The translations under genes and the position numbers were made by a program. Shown in pieces: positions 1 through 5,847 of a stretch of DNA of 26,109 bases. The stretch's first letter is position 1. Every line of letters begins with the position of its first letter. The notes under the pieces were generated by a model. It had not been told where the DNA came from. It saw nothing but the letters and a program-made list of their open reading frames with translations, and did not search any database. The DNA comes from Crocinitomicaceae bacterium (GTDB lineage Bacteria > Bacteroidota > Bacteroidia > Flavobacteriales_G > Salibacteraceae), in NCBI GenBank assembly GCA_018623405.1, contig JAAZVO010000004.1, forward strand, positions 1-26,109, read 5' to 3'.

Positions 1-188
1 ATATTAGGGTAATGGGTAGAGCCACGCAAGGTGTTAGGTTGATAAATCTTAAAGGAAATGATCAGATTGCTTCTGTTGCGAAAATTGAAATCCCTGAAGA
101 AGATAGAGCCTTAACCGATGAAAATGAGGAAGGCGAAGAGTCTGCAGGAGAGGTAGATAACACACCCGAAACACCAACTGAAGATTAA
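1..188 (+). CDS. gyrA: DNA gyrase subunit A, C-terminal fragment
   Basis: Only the last 61 codons are inside the window; the frame runs from base 3 to the TAA at 186-188. The translation starts IRVMGRATQGVRLINL and continues GNDQIASVAKI. This is the pattern of the last blade of the GyrA/ParC C-terminal beta-pinwheel, where RxMGRxTQGVRLI is a strongly conserved repeat signature. It is followed by an acidic tail rich in Glu, Asp and Thr, as is usual at the end of GyrA in Bacteroidota. GyrA is the DNA-cleaving and DNA-wrapping subunit of gyrase, which introduces negative supercoils. The catalytic tyrosine domain lies outside the window. ParC is the alternative, but GyrA is favoured by the tail and by the TPR gene that follows, a neighbour I recall as common in this phylum. 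Confidence 0.85.
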   Translation, partial: IRVMGRATQGVRLINLKGNDQIASVAKIEIPEEDRALTDENEEGEESAGEVDNTPETPTED

Positions 189-240
189 TGGCAAAGTAGT
201 TGTTTAAGTAAGGTTAACAAGGAATTCTCAGTTCTTTGTT

Positions 241-248
241 TATTTTTG
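241..248 (+). promoter_or_regulatory. Candidate sigma-A -7 element for the TPR gene
   Basis: TATTTTTG matches the Bacteroidota -7 consensus TAnnTTTG exactly and ends 19 bases before the ATG at 268. I see no convincing TTG -33 element at the expected 19-22 bases upstream, so the assignment rests on this box and its position. Confidence 0.4.
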
Positions 249-267
249 AACCGAAAATTATAAAAAC

Positions 268-1389
268 ATGAAAATCAAACTTTTAGCATTATTTTTATTT
301 TGTTCAACCGCAATTTGGGCGCAGAAGTCTAAAGTTACTAGTGCCTATAATTATGAGCGATACGGAGAGTTAGACAAGGCCAAAGAAGCCATTGACGACG
401 CAGTTAAGGACCCTACAACATCAGGTTTTTGGAAAGCTTGGTTATTTAGAGGAAACATTTATGTAAGCATTGCAAGAACCCAAGATGAAGCCTACAAAGA
501 TCTTCATCCTGATCCTGTTAAAGTAGCCTATGAATCATACAAAACAGTTTATGGATTAGAAGACTCTAAAAAATTAGATCAAGATGATTTAGATAGAAGA
601 TACAAGTCAATGTATCCTATGGCTTTTAATGTGGGCATTGAGGCATACAACGCTAAAGATTACCCAAAAGCTAGAGATTACTTCAAAATCTGTGAAGATG
701 TAAATAGTCATTTTGGTGTGGTTGATACCCTTTCTATGTACAATGTTGCTTTAACTAGCGATTTAATTGGTGATGTGGAAACTGCTTCAGAGTACTATCA
801 AAAGTGTATTGACAATAACTACAGAGAAGACAATACTTGGGTTGAATTGGCTACATTATATCTAAAAAATGAGCAAGAAGACAAAGCCAAAGAAGTTTTG
901 AAAAAAGCAAGAAAGGCTTATCCTAACAGTCAGCCAATTATTACTACTGAGTTAAACATTTACCTAAAGAATCAAGAGTTTGATGCTGCTTTAGAAAACT
1001 TAAATGCCGCTATTGAAAATGATCCTTCAAATGCAATATTTTATTATGCGAGAGGAACCATTTACAACGAAAAAGGTGATTTAGAAAAAGCTGAAGCAGA
1101 TTATTTAAAATCAGTTGAATTCGACAATGAAAACTTTGATGCTTTTTACAATTTAGGAGTATTGTACTATAACAGTGGCGCAGATGCCATAAATGCTTGT
1201 AACGAAATTATGGATAACAAGAAATACGAAGCTTGTAAGGCAGATGCCAATAAATTTTTCGAAAAAGCTACTCCATATTTAGAAAGAGCTTATGAGTTAA
1301 ATCCTGAAGATCAAAACACCCTTGTTTCTTTAAAACAAGTTTATGTTAGAACGGGTCAAACTGAAAAATACGAAAAGTTAAATAAATAA
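268..1389 (+). CDS. Exported tetratricopeptide-repeat protein
   Basis: This 373-aa protein starts with a Sec signal peptide (MKIKLLALFLFCSTAIWAQ, cleavage near residue 19), so it should act in the periplasm or at the outer membrane. The rest is helical and built of TPR-like 34-residue units. Clear ones have the A...G......A...Y..A pattern around residues 118-150, 155-187, 188-221, 222-255 (FDAALENLNAAIENDPSN) and 256-289 (YNEKGDLEKAEADYLKSVEFD), with a last one near 340-370. TPR arrays are protein-docking scaffolds, and no enzymatic motif is present. The start is an ATG 19 bases after a good -7 element. A terminator follows at 1409-1446, so it is probably a single-gene transcript. The specific partner cannot be read from the sequence. 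Confidence 0.85.
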   Translation: MKIKLLALFLFCSTAIWAQKSKVTSAYNYERYGELDKAKEAIDDAVKDPTTSGFWKAWLFRGNIYVSIARTQDEAYKDLHPDPVKVAYESYKTVYGLEDSKKLDQDDLDRRYKSMYPMAFNVGIEAYNAKDYPKARDYFKICEDVNSHFGVVDTLSMYNVALTSDLIGDVETASEYYQKCIDNNYREDNTWVELATLYLKNEQEDKAKEVLKKARKAYPNSQPIITTELNIYLKNQEFDAALENLNAAIENDPSNAIFYYARGTIYNEKGDLEKAEADYLKSVEFDNENFDAFYNLGVLYYNSGADAINACNEIMDNKKYEACKADANKFFEKATPYLERAYELNPEDQNTLVSLKQVYVRTGQTEKYEKLNK

Positions 1390-1408
1390 ATTTCCAAATA
1401 ATTTATCG

Positions 1409-1446
1409 AAAGTCCCATTCCAATGAAAGGATTGGGACTTTTTTTT
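1409..1446 (+). terminator. Rho-independent terminator after the TPR gene
   Basis: A 13-base arm (AAAGTCCCATTCC) pairs with its near-perfect complement GGATTGGGACTTT, with one mismatch and a 7-base loop. It is followed by a run of T, 20 bases after the TPR stop codon. Confidence 0.85.
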
Positions 1447-1477
1447 GTCCAATATTTAATCTATTTTTTTATGTTTG
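1444..1477 (+). promoter_or_regulatory. Candidate sigma-A promoter for the acidic membrane protein
   Basis: TTTG at 1444-1447 could be the -33 element, and TATGTTTG at 1470-1477 matches the Bacteroidota -7 consensus TAnnTTTG exactly, with a 22-base spacer. Transcription would begin near 1483-1485. This places the in-frame TTG at 1475 inside the promoter and supports the ATG at 1511 as the true start. Confidence 0.55.
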
Positions 1478-1510
1478 GACAACTTTATTCAAAACCGTAA
1501 AAAAACACCT

Positions 1511-2137
1511 ATGAGCAAAGAGTTGGAAAACCAAAACGAAGAACAAGAAGCGCAAGGACAAGAGGCACAAGAAAGTAGCGAGGAAGTTGCTGCTCCTAAA
1601 TCTTTTAAAGAAAAGTTAGAAGCTTTTTTTGCTGAGTATAAGCCTGAAAAAGCCAAGTTTATTGATGAAATCGCTGAAAAGTTCGACGGACACGAAGACA
1701 CTGTTTTAGCTCATTTAGACAATAAATACGGAGAAGGAAGAAAAAGAAGATTAGAAGCAAAAGCCAAAAAAGCCGAAGGCGGCCATAGCGAGGCAACAGC
1801 AGAGGAAGCAAAACCAAAAAAGAAAAAAAGTAAACTATTACTTATCATCATTATCATTTTAGTGCTTGGTGGCGGCGGTGCCGGTGCATTTATGTTTTTA
1901 GGTGGCGGTGGTCATGCTGAAGGCGAAGCACATGGAGAAGAAGCTGCAACAGAAGAGGTAGTTGAAGAAGCACCTGTGGAGGAGGCTCCGGCAGAAATGC
2001 CTGCTGAAGAGCCTGCGGTTGAAGCAGCTGAAGATACTACCGCAACAGAAGCTGCAGAAGGTGAGGCTACTGAAGAAGGCGAAGAAGAAGCAATGGATGC
2101 AGTTGAAGCAGTAGATGCTGTTAGCGACATTCAATAA
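1511..2137 (+). CDS. Acidic single-pass membrane protein, function unknown
   Basis: I take the ATG at 1511, giving 208 aa. The upstream TTG at 1475 overlaps the predicted -7 element. Residues 1-107 are charged and soluble, with a Lys/Glu-rich stretch and a small helical segment around 30-75 (SFKEKLEAFFAEYKPEKAKF). Residues 108-130 form one membrane helix (KLLLIIIIILVLGGGGAGAF), preceded by the basic stop-transfer KPKKKKSK. Residues 134-208 are a low-complexity Glu/Ala/Pro tail. With no cleavable signal peptide and basic residues before the helix, the N-terminus is probably cytoplasmic and the acidic tail periplasmic. I recognise no family domain. The biased tail makes homology claims unreliable. 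A strong terminator follows. Confidence 0.75.
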   Translation: MSKELENQNEEQEAQGQEAQESSEEVAAPKSFKEKLEAFFAEYKPEKAKFIDEIAEKFDGHEDTVLAHLDNKYGEGRKRRLEAKAKKAEGGHSEATAEEAKPKKKKSKLLLIIIIILVLGGGGAGAFMFLGGGGHAEGEAHGEEAATEEVVEEAPVEEAPAEMPAEEPAVEAAEDTTATEAAEGEATEEGEEEAMDAVEAVDAVSDIQ

Positions 2138-2161
2138 GATATTTAAACCATGCTTAAAAGG

Positions 2162-2193
2162 TCCCTTTCGGTTTTTCGGAAGGGATTTTTTTT
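2162..2193 (+). terminator. Rho-independent terminator
   Basis: A 9-bp stem, TCCCTTTCG with CGGAAGGGA including one T-G pair, encloses a GTTTTT loop and is followed by eight T. It lies 24 bases after the stop of the acidic membrane protein. Confidence 0.85.
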
Positions 2194-2237
2194 GCCCTGT
2201 TTTTTGTATTTGTTATTGCTAGCTTAGCAAATAAAAA

Positions 2238-2468
2238 ATGAATCTTAAATTAAGGTGGCTAATTACCGGAGGCATTGCAATGAGCCTTTTAGGCTTAGGC
2301 CTTTCAATTATTGGTGATGCAGTAATGAATAGAGTAGAAGGGGTAACCTTTGCTTTTTGGTTTTTAGAAGGGTTGGCGGGGCTTATTCTTTTTAATTCAG
2401 GGATTGGAACTTTTGGAAAAGCTGTTTTATTAAAATGGCAGTTAGACCATCAAAATGCTGATATTTGA
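2238..2468 (+). CDS. Small membrane protein with two predicted helices
   Basis: This 76-aa protein starts at an ATG 45 bases beyond the upstream terminator. It has two hydrophobic segments at about residues 7-29 (WLITGGIAMSLLGLGLSII) and 40-62 (FWFLEGLAGLILFNSGIGTF), linked by a short polar loop containing a charged MNRVEG. Such a hairpin fits a small inner-membrane protein. I do not recognise the family. The next gene begins 17 bases downstream on the same strand, so the two are probably co-transcribed. Length, start and codon use look normal for a real gene. Confidence 0.7.
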   Translation: MNLKLRWLITGGIAMSLLGLGLSIIGDAVMNRVEGVTFAFWFLEGLAGLILFNSGIGTFGKAVLLKWQLDHQNADI

Positions 2469-2485
2469 AACTACATTAAACCGTC

Positions 2486-2899
2486 ATGGCAAAAAATAAA
2501 ACCAAACGAATTCGTTTAGAAAGTCAAATTCAAAAAATGTTGCATCGAGACAATGGTGTTACAGCCCATTTCGATTACCATATTCATATTAACTCAAAAA
2601 ATACAGTAGAGCTTCATTTGCTTACGTTTAATCCCATACATGATGAATATATGCTTTTGCATAGCGCATTAGGTAAATCATCAATAGACTGTTTAGAGAA
2701 AATGATTGGTTACATTCAACAACAGCATTTGGCAGAAGAAGAAAAATCATTTACCATTTCTTGGAAAAAGTTGAATGAAGGTCAAACCTACCAGTCTTAT
2801 TTTAGAGGAAAAACAGAGGAAGAAGTCATACAAAAGTTCTTACATGAGAAAAACCCTGAAGAGTTTGAGTTTAACATTAGGCAAAATCCGATAACATAA
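2486..2899 (+). CDS. Hypothetical cytoplasmic protein
   Basis: This 137-aa soluble protein starts at ATG, has a basic N-terminus (MAKNKTKRIRLESQIQKML) and lacks a signal peptide or membrane segment. The middle alternates strands and helices (HFDYHIHINSKNTVELHLL, then SIDCLEKMIGYIQQQHLAEEE), and the C-terminal half has SFTISWKKLNEGQTYQSYF. I do not recognise a family or any catalytic motif. It lies 17 bases after the small membrane protein and is probably in the same operon. It is convergent with the CvfB-like gene, 19 bases away. Confidence 0.7.
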   Translation: MAKNKTKRIRLESQIQKMLHRDNGVTAHFDYHIHINSKNTVELHLLTFNPIHDEYMLLHSALGKSSIDCLEKMIGYIQQQHLAEEEKSFTISWKKLNEGQTYQSYFRGKTEEEVIQKFLHEKNPEEFEFNIRQNPIT

Positions 2900-2918
2900 G
2901 AGTTGAATTTCTGTTTTA

Positions 2919-3755
2919 TTAAGGAACAGTACGACTCTTTATTCCCTTTGAGGTAAGTTCAATTTTACCGTTTTTATAGAGTAATCCAACCATTTTTTTA
3001 AATGATTTCTTACTCATGTTCAAGGTTTCCTTTATCTCTTCGGGCGAAGATTTGTCATGAAGCGGTAAAAAACCTTCATAATCCTTCAACTTTTGCAAAA
3101 GCTCGTCTGCTTCTCCTTTAATGCCTGCATATCCGCTTGGTTTTAACGATACATCAACCTTATTATCTTCTCTAATTTTTTGAATGTATCCTTTTAGTCT
3201 ATCTCCTTGGTTAATGGGTTGAAAAATTTGGTTTTGATAGAGTAATCCTTTGTAGGTATTGTCAATTACCACTTCATAGCCAATTTCAGTTTTTCTCAAT
3301 ATCAATAGATCCACTTCCTGATTTATCTCTAAATCTTGTGTTTCAGTTGACAAATACTTTGATATTTTAGAGGAACCAGCCATGCGATTTTGCTCATCTA
3401 AATACACATAAATTGGATAGTATTTTCCTACCTCCATATCAGAATATTGCTCTTTAAAGTGCACAAACAAATCTTTTGAAATTCCCCATTCCATAAAGGC
3501 GCCATGCACTGTGATATTTACTGCCTTTAAAAAACCAATTTCTCCAACTAGCAAGCTAGGTCGTTCTTTAATGGCAACAGGTCTGTTTTCGGTATCATTA
3601 AAAATAAACACCTCTAATTCATCACCAATTGCATCTTCAGCATCTACATACTTTTTTGGTAGCAGTACTTCATTTCCTTTTCCATCAGATAAAAATGCAC
3701 CAACAGATACAATACTTGCTATTTTGAGTTTTTGGACTTTGCCAAATGCTAACAT
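2919..3755 (-). CDS. cvfB: CvfB-like S1 RNA-binding protein
   Basis: I start at the ATG at 3755, giving 278 aa beginning MLAFGKVQKLKI. The alternative TTG at 3782 overlaps a promoter-like TTAATTTG. The architecture matches the CvfB/YitL family: three S1-type OB-fold domains at roughly residues 1-65, 66-140 (GEIGFLKAVNITVHGAFMEW, SKDLFVHFKEQ) and 141-205, then a C-terminal winged helix (SPEEIKETLNMSKKSFKKMVGLLYKNGKIEL). Family members bind RNA, and CvfB was named as a virulence regulator in Staphylococcus, but the role in Bacteroidota is not established. The protein is cytoplasmic. It is convergent with the upstream hypothetical gene and has about 326 bases of gene-free DNA before the thioredoxin gene. 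Confidence 0.85.
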   Translation of the reverse strand: MLAFGKVQKLKIASIVSVGAFLSDGKGNEVLLPKKYVDAEDAIGDELEVFIFNDTENRPVAIKERPSLLVGEIGFLKAVNITVHGAFMEWGISKDLFVHFKEQYSDMEVGKYYPIYVYLDEQNRMAGSSKISKYLSTETQDLEINQEVDLLILRKTEIGYEVVIDNTYKGLLYQNQIFQPINQGDRLKGYIQKIREDNKVDVSLKPSGYAGIKGEADELLQKLKDYEGFLPLHDKSSPEEIKETLNMSKKSFKKMVGLLYKNGKIELTSKGIKSRTVP

Positions 3756-3779
3756 GATATTTTGGTTTAAGGTAAAGTG

Positions 3780-3787
3780 CAAATTAA
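3780..3787 (-). promoter_or_regulatory. Candidate -7 element for the CvfB-like gene
   Basis: Read on the minus strand this is TTAATTTG, 7 of 8 matches to TAnnTTTG. It lies 24 bases upstream of the ATG at 3755. A potential TTG start at 3782 is part of this box. The -33 element is not clear. Confidence 0.35.
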
Positions 3788-3817
3788 GGCCAATTCTTTT
3801 ATTAAGTCCTTTCTGTT

Positions 3818-3845
3818 CTGATAGCTATCGGGATGCAGGAATCTC
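3818..3845. repeat. REP-like palindrome copy A
   Basis: The sequence contains GATAGCTATC followed by GGGATGCAGGAATCTC. It is a partial copy of the element at 4467-4504, sharing the GATAGCTAT core and the GCAGGAATCTC end but lacking the CGTCATTCC end. It lies upstream of the thioredoxin gene. Confidence 0.6.
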
Positions 3846-4058
3846 CCAAAATCCAACGTATATCAATTCACTCAACGCTAGTAGGAGAGAGGCACACTAA
3901 AATTCTAATTATTGCAGAATGTCTGTTCGAGCCTTGCCTACCGGAAGGGAGGTATTGTTCTCCAACAAAGGAGAACTATGTATCGAGAACAATAATAATC
4001 CCAATTGGTAAGCAAACCTTATGTTTCAAATGTTACATAACAGCTAAATAAAGATGCT
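3846..4058. other. Gene-free stretch upstream of thioredoxin with alternative hairpins
   Basis: I see no credible gene here. GTTCTCC (3957-3963) pairs perfectly with GGAGAAC (3970-3976). In addition ATTGTTCTC (3954-3962) pairs with GAGAACAAT (3985-3993). These two stems share the same left arm and so are mutually exclusive. No terminator-type T run follows either stem. The structure could be regulatory, or it could be what remains of a palindromic repeat. Confidence 0.4.
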
Positions 4059-4066
4059 CAACTTTG
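4059..4066 (+). promoter_or_regulatory. Candidate -7 element for thioredoxin
   Basis: CAACTTTG matches TAnnTTTG at 7 of 8 positions and ends 15 bases before the thioredoxin ATG, a spacing similar to the other genes here. No clear -33 element is visible. Confidence 0.35.
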
Positions 4067-4081
4067 CACAAAATTTGAATT

Positions 4082-4456
4082 ATGGCAACAATAAAACTAA
4101 CCACTCAAAAATTTAAAGAAGACATTTTTAACTATGAGCAGTCGCAAGAATGGAAGTACGAAGGCGAAGTGCCTGCAATCATAGATTTTTATGCTGATTG
4201 GTGTGCACCTTGTAAAATGGTAGCACCTATTTTAGAAGAGCTTTCAGATGAGTATGCAGGTAAGTTAAAGATCTATAAGGTAAATACTGAAGTAGAGCAG
4301 GAGCTAAGTGCTGTTTTTGGCATTAGAAGTATTCCTAGTATTTTATTTATTCCAACCGGAGGCAAGCAACCTATGATGCAGGCCGGAGCTTTACCAAAGC
4401 AATCTTTAAAACAAATTATCGATAAAGAATTAGTTACCGAAGCTCAAGAAGCTTAA
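4082..4456 (+). CDS. trxA: Thioredoxin
   Basis: This 124-aa protein has the thioredoxin fold throughout. The active site is WCAPCK, with redox cysteines 41 and 44, preceded by the strand PAIIDFYAD. The conserved cis-proline is in GIRSIPSILF (Pro85), and the C-terminal GALPKQSLKQII helix is present. It reduces protein disulfides in the cytoplasm, taking electrons from thioredoxin reductase; there is no signal peptide. The usual active site is WCGPC, so the Ala in place of Gly is a minor variant that may shift redox potential. The N-terminal segment before the first core strand (residues 10-30) is somewhat longer than in E. coli TrxA. The gene stands alone, with REP-like elements on both sides and a terminator at 4555. 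Confidence 0.95.
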   Translation: MATIKLTTQKFKEDIFNYEQSQEWKYEGEVPAIIDFYADWCAPCKMVAPILEELSDEYAGKLKIYKVNTEVEQELSAVFGIRSIPSILFIPTGGKQPMMQAGALPKQSLKQIIDKELVTEAQEA

Positions 4457-4466
4457 TTTTTATTTT

Positions 4467-4504
4467 CGTCATTCCTCCCGATAGCTATTGGGAGCAGGAA
4501 TCTC
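4467..4504. repeat. REP-like palindrome copy B
   Basis: CGTCATTCC is followed by the near-perfect palindrome TCCCGATAGCTATTGGGA (one wobble pair) and ends GCAGGAATCTC. It begins 10 bases after the thioredoxin stop codon. It shares ends with the element at 11124-11150 and its core with the element at 3818-3845. Confidence 0.7.
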
Positions 4505-4554
4505 AATAAGTTATATACAACCTTAAAAAGGTTACAGTTAAAAACTAACATAAG

Positions 4555-4582
4555 CCCTCAACTGAAAAGTTGGGGGTTTTTT
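4555..4582 (+). terminator. Rho-independent terminator after thioredoxin
   Basis: CCCTCAACT pairs with AGTTGGGGG, with one T-G pair and a GAAA loop, and six T follow. A smaller AACCTT/AAGGTT hairpin precedes it at 4519-4532. Confidence 0.85.
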
Positions 4583-4973
4583 GTTTAAGTATTCATTTAG
4601 AATATTTCTACTTAACATAATATTTTAATCGAAAGAAATTAAATAGCCTAGAGAGAATGCTTAAATGCAGGGCACTTGCCGTTGGCTTTAAATGAGTGGT
4701 TTTTTAAAATAGGAGTGTTTTAGCAAATTATGAACCGATGCTTATAAAAAATTTAAATACGCCAAATTTCTCCTTAATCCCGAAAGCTTTTGGGATTAAT
4801 CACTGAGAAATGCTTTAGCATTTGTTAGTTTTTTAAAGAAATAATTAACTAACTGACAATCGCATAGAATTTTAAATCCTGTACATTTTATCGAATACGA
4901 GAAAAAAACGAAGTGATTCAGTGGAGCTAACTTTAGAATAATAATTTTTTCGTTCGTAGAATGAAAAATATAT
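4583..4973. other. Gene-free, hairpin-rich spacer
   Basis: I find no intact gene between the thioredoxin terminator and the fragment below. Visible structures are TTAATCCC-AAAGCTTT-GGGATTAA at 4774-4799 (a 26-base palindrome with a single G-T pair), AAATGCT/AGCATTT at 4808-4823, GTTAGTT/AACTAAC at 4824-4853, and an imperfect stem around ATTTTTTCGTTC at 4944-4969. The whole stretch is AT-rich with frequent stops on both strands. It could be decayed coding DNA, or less likely a structured RNA. Confidence 0.4.
4774..4799. repeat. REP-like palindrome copy C
   Basis: This 26-base palindrome pairs fully except for one G-T wobble. Its inner part TCCCGAAAGCTTTTGGGA has the same layout (TCCCGA-core-TTGGGA) as the TCCCGATAGCTATTGGGA core of the copy at 4467-4504. 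Confidence 0.5.
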
Positions 4974-5138
4974 TTAATTCAAATAATGTCGAATTTCCTT
5001 GACATAGGGCAAATGCCCCGAGGCCATTTGAGCCATCCTGCGCGAAGCTAAGGCATCAAACAAGGATTTTAGGAAATCGAATTTCCTTGAAATAATTTCT
5101 TTGTCGTTATAGTCAAACAAGTTTGCCGAGAACTTAAA
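4974..5138 (-). pseudogene. Possible decayed coding fragment (C-terminal end)
   Basis: On the minus strand a frame of 54 codons runs from a TAG at 5141-5139 to a TAA at 4976-4974, with no ATG. The translation looks like protein rather than random AT-rich DNA: it includes ANLFDYNDKE and ends MASGHLPYVKEIRHYLN. The middle is noticeably richer in G and C than the flanks. I do not recognise the family. It may be the remnant C-terminus of a lost gene, and chance cannot be excluded at this length. It contains a 14-base direct repeat (TCGAATTTCCTTGA at 4989-5002 and 5077-5090) and hairpins at 5007-5018 and 5071-5087. Confidence 0.3.
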
Positions 5139-5228
5139 CTATGCCATATACTAGCTTACAGCTCGTATTATGGAAATTCTTTAAAATACCCTATAATTAA
5201 TATTATGTTAAATAGATTATTTTGAATA

Positions 5229-5312
5229 CTACTCTGTGCCCATTAAATTCCATAAAAGTGCGAGAATACCTACTATCCAAAAATGGATGGGTAATTTTTG
5301 TGTTGTGTTCAT
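5229..5312 (-). pseudogene. Truncated N-terminus of a small membrane-protein family
   Basis: An ATG at 5312-5310 opens a 27-codon frame ending in TAG at 5231-5229. The peptide MNTTQKLPIHFWIVGILALL continues WNLMG. It resembles the start of a Bacteroidota family of multi-pass membrane proteins whose N-terminus typically reads FWIVxxLALLWNLMGV. Downstream of the stop the frame meets more stops within a few codons, so only the first transmembrane segment survives. It is either a gene remnant or, less likely, a genuine 27-aa membrane peptide. It lies 77 bases beyond the stop codon of the cold-shock gene, on the same strand. The family assignment is from memory of the motif. Confidence 0.4.
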
Positions 5313-5388
5313 TGGTTTGAGTTTTGGTTTCAACCAATGTACAAAAATTAACTAAAGTGAGTTAGGTTAAAATTTTGATTTTTAGGCT

Positions 5389-5832
5389 TTAAACCTTTTT
5401 TACGCTAACGGCATTCATGCCTTTAGGTCCTCTTTCTAAGTCGAAAGTTACTTTATCATTTTCGGCAACATCTTCCAACAATCCATTTACATGAAAGAAA
5501 TATTTCTCGCCGTTGTTGATGTTATTGATAAAGCCATAGCCTTTGCTCTCGTTGAAAAAAGCAACTTTTCCAACTAATTCTTCTTCTTCTTGCTCCTCTT
5601 TCTTAGGAACTCCAATTTCAATATCCTTGGCTTTTATTTTGGTTTTTTTAGCCGGGTCTGGTGGTGTGTCAACAATTTGACCGTTCTCATCAACGTAAGC
5701 CATCATGGCTTCCAAGCTTCCACCTTCTGAGTTGGCTTTACGCTCTTCTCTTTTAGCAGCTTTTTCCTGACGCCTTTTTAACTTTTTCTTTTCTTTTTCT
5801 TTCTTACTAAATGTTTCTTGTGATCTTCCCAT
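5389..5832 (-). CDS. Cold-shock-domain protein with basic N-terminal extension
   Basis: This 147-aa protein has residues 1-33 very rich in Lys, Arg and Glu (KKEKEKKKLKRRQEKAAKRE), a linker with AYVDENGQIVDTPPDP, and a C-terminal cold-shock domain at 86-147. The two nucleic-acid-binding motifs are visible as KGYGFI (97-102, RNP1) and YFFHV (111-115, RNP2), followed by FDLERGPKGMNAVSV. Cold-shock domains bind single-stranded RNA and act as chaperones that melt secondary structure. The gene starts at ATG 15 bases after the stop of the DEAD-box helicase and is probably co-transcribed with it. An RNA chaperone beside an RNA helicase fits a shared role in RNA unfolding at low temperature. The N-terminal extension is absent from the short CspA-type proteins of E. 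coli. Confidence 0.9.
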   Translation of the reverse strand: MGRSQETFSKKEKEKKKLKRRQEKAAKREERKANSEGGSLEAMMAYVDENGQIVDTPPDPAKKTKIKAKDIEIGVPKKEEQEEEELVGKVAFFNESKGYGFINNINNGEKYFFHVNGLLEDVAENDKVTFDLERGPKGMNAVSVKKV

Positions 5833-5847
5833 TAATATAATTGATTT

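Noticed and set aside
1912..2130. Ser/Ala-rich minus-strand frames
   Set aside because: They mirror the Glu/Ala low-complexity tail of the acidic membrane protein and have no independent support.
3925..3930. GTTCGA, as in the T-loop of a tRNA
   Set aside because: The flanking bases do not form a T stem and no acceptor or anticodon arm can be built around it.
3511..4051. Plus-strand frames across the start of the CvfB-like gene and the thioredoxin upstream region
   Set aside because: They are antisense to a clear gene or run through palindromic repeats. The translations have no recognisable family or signal.
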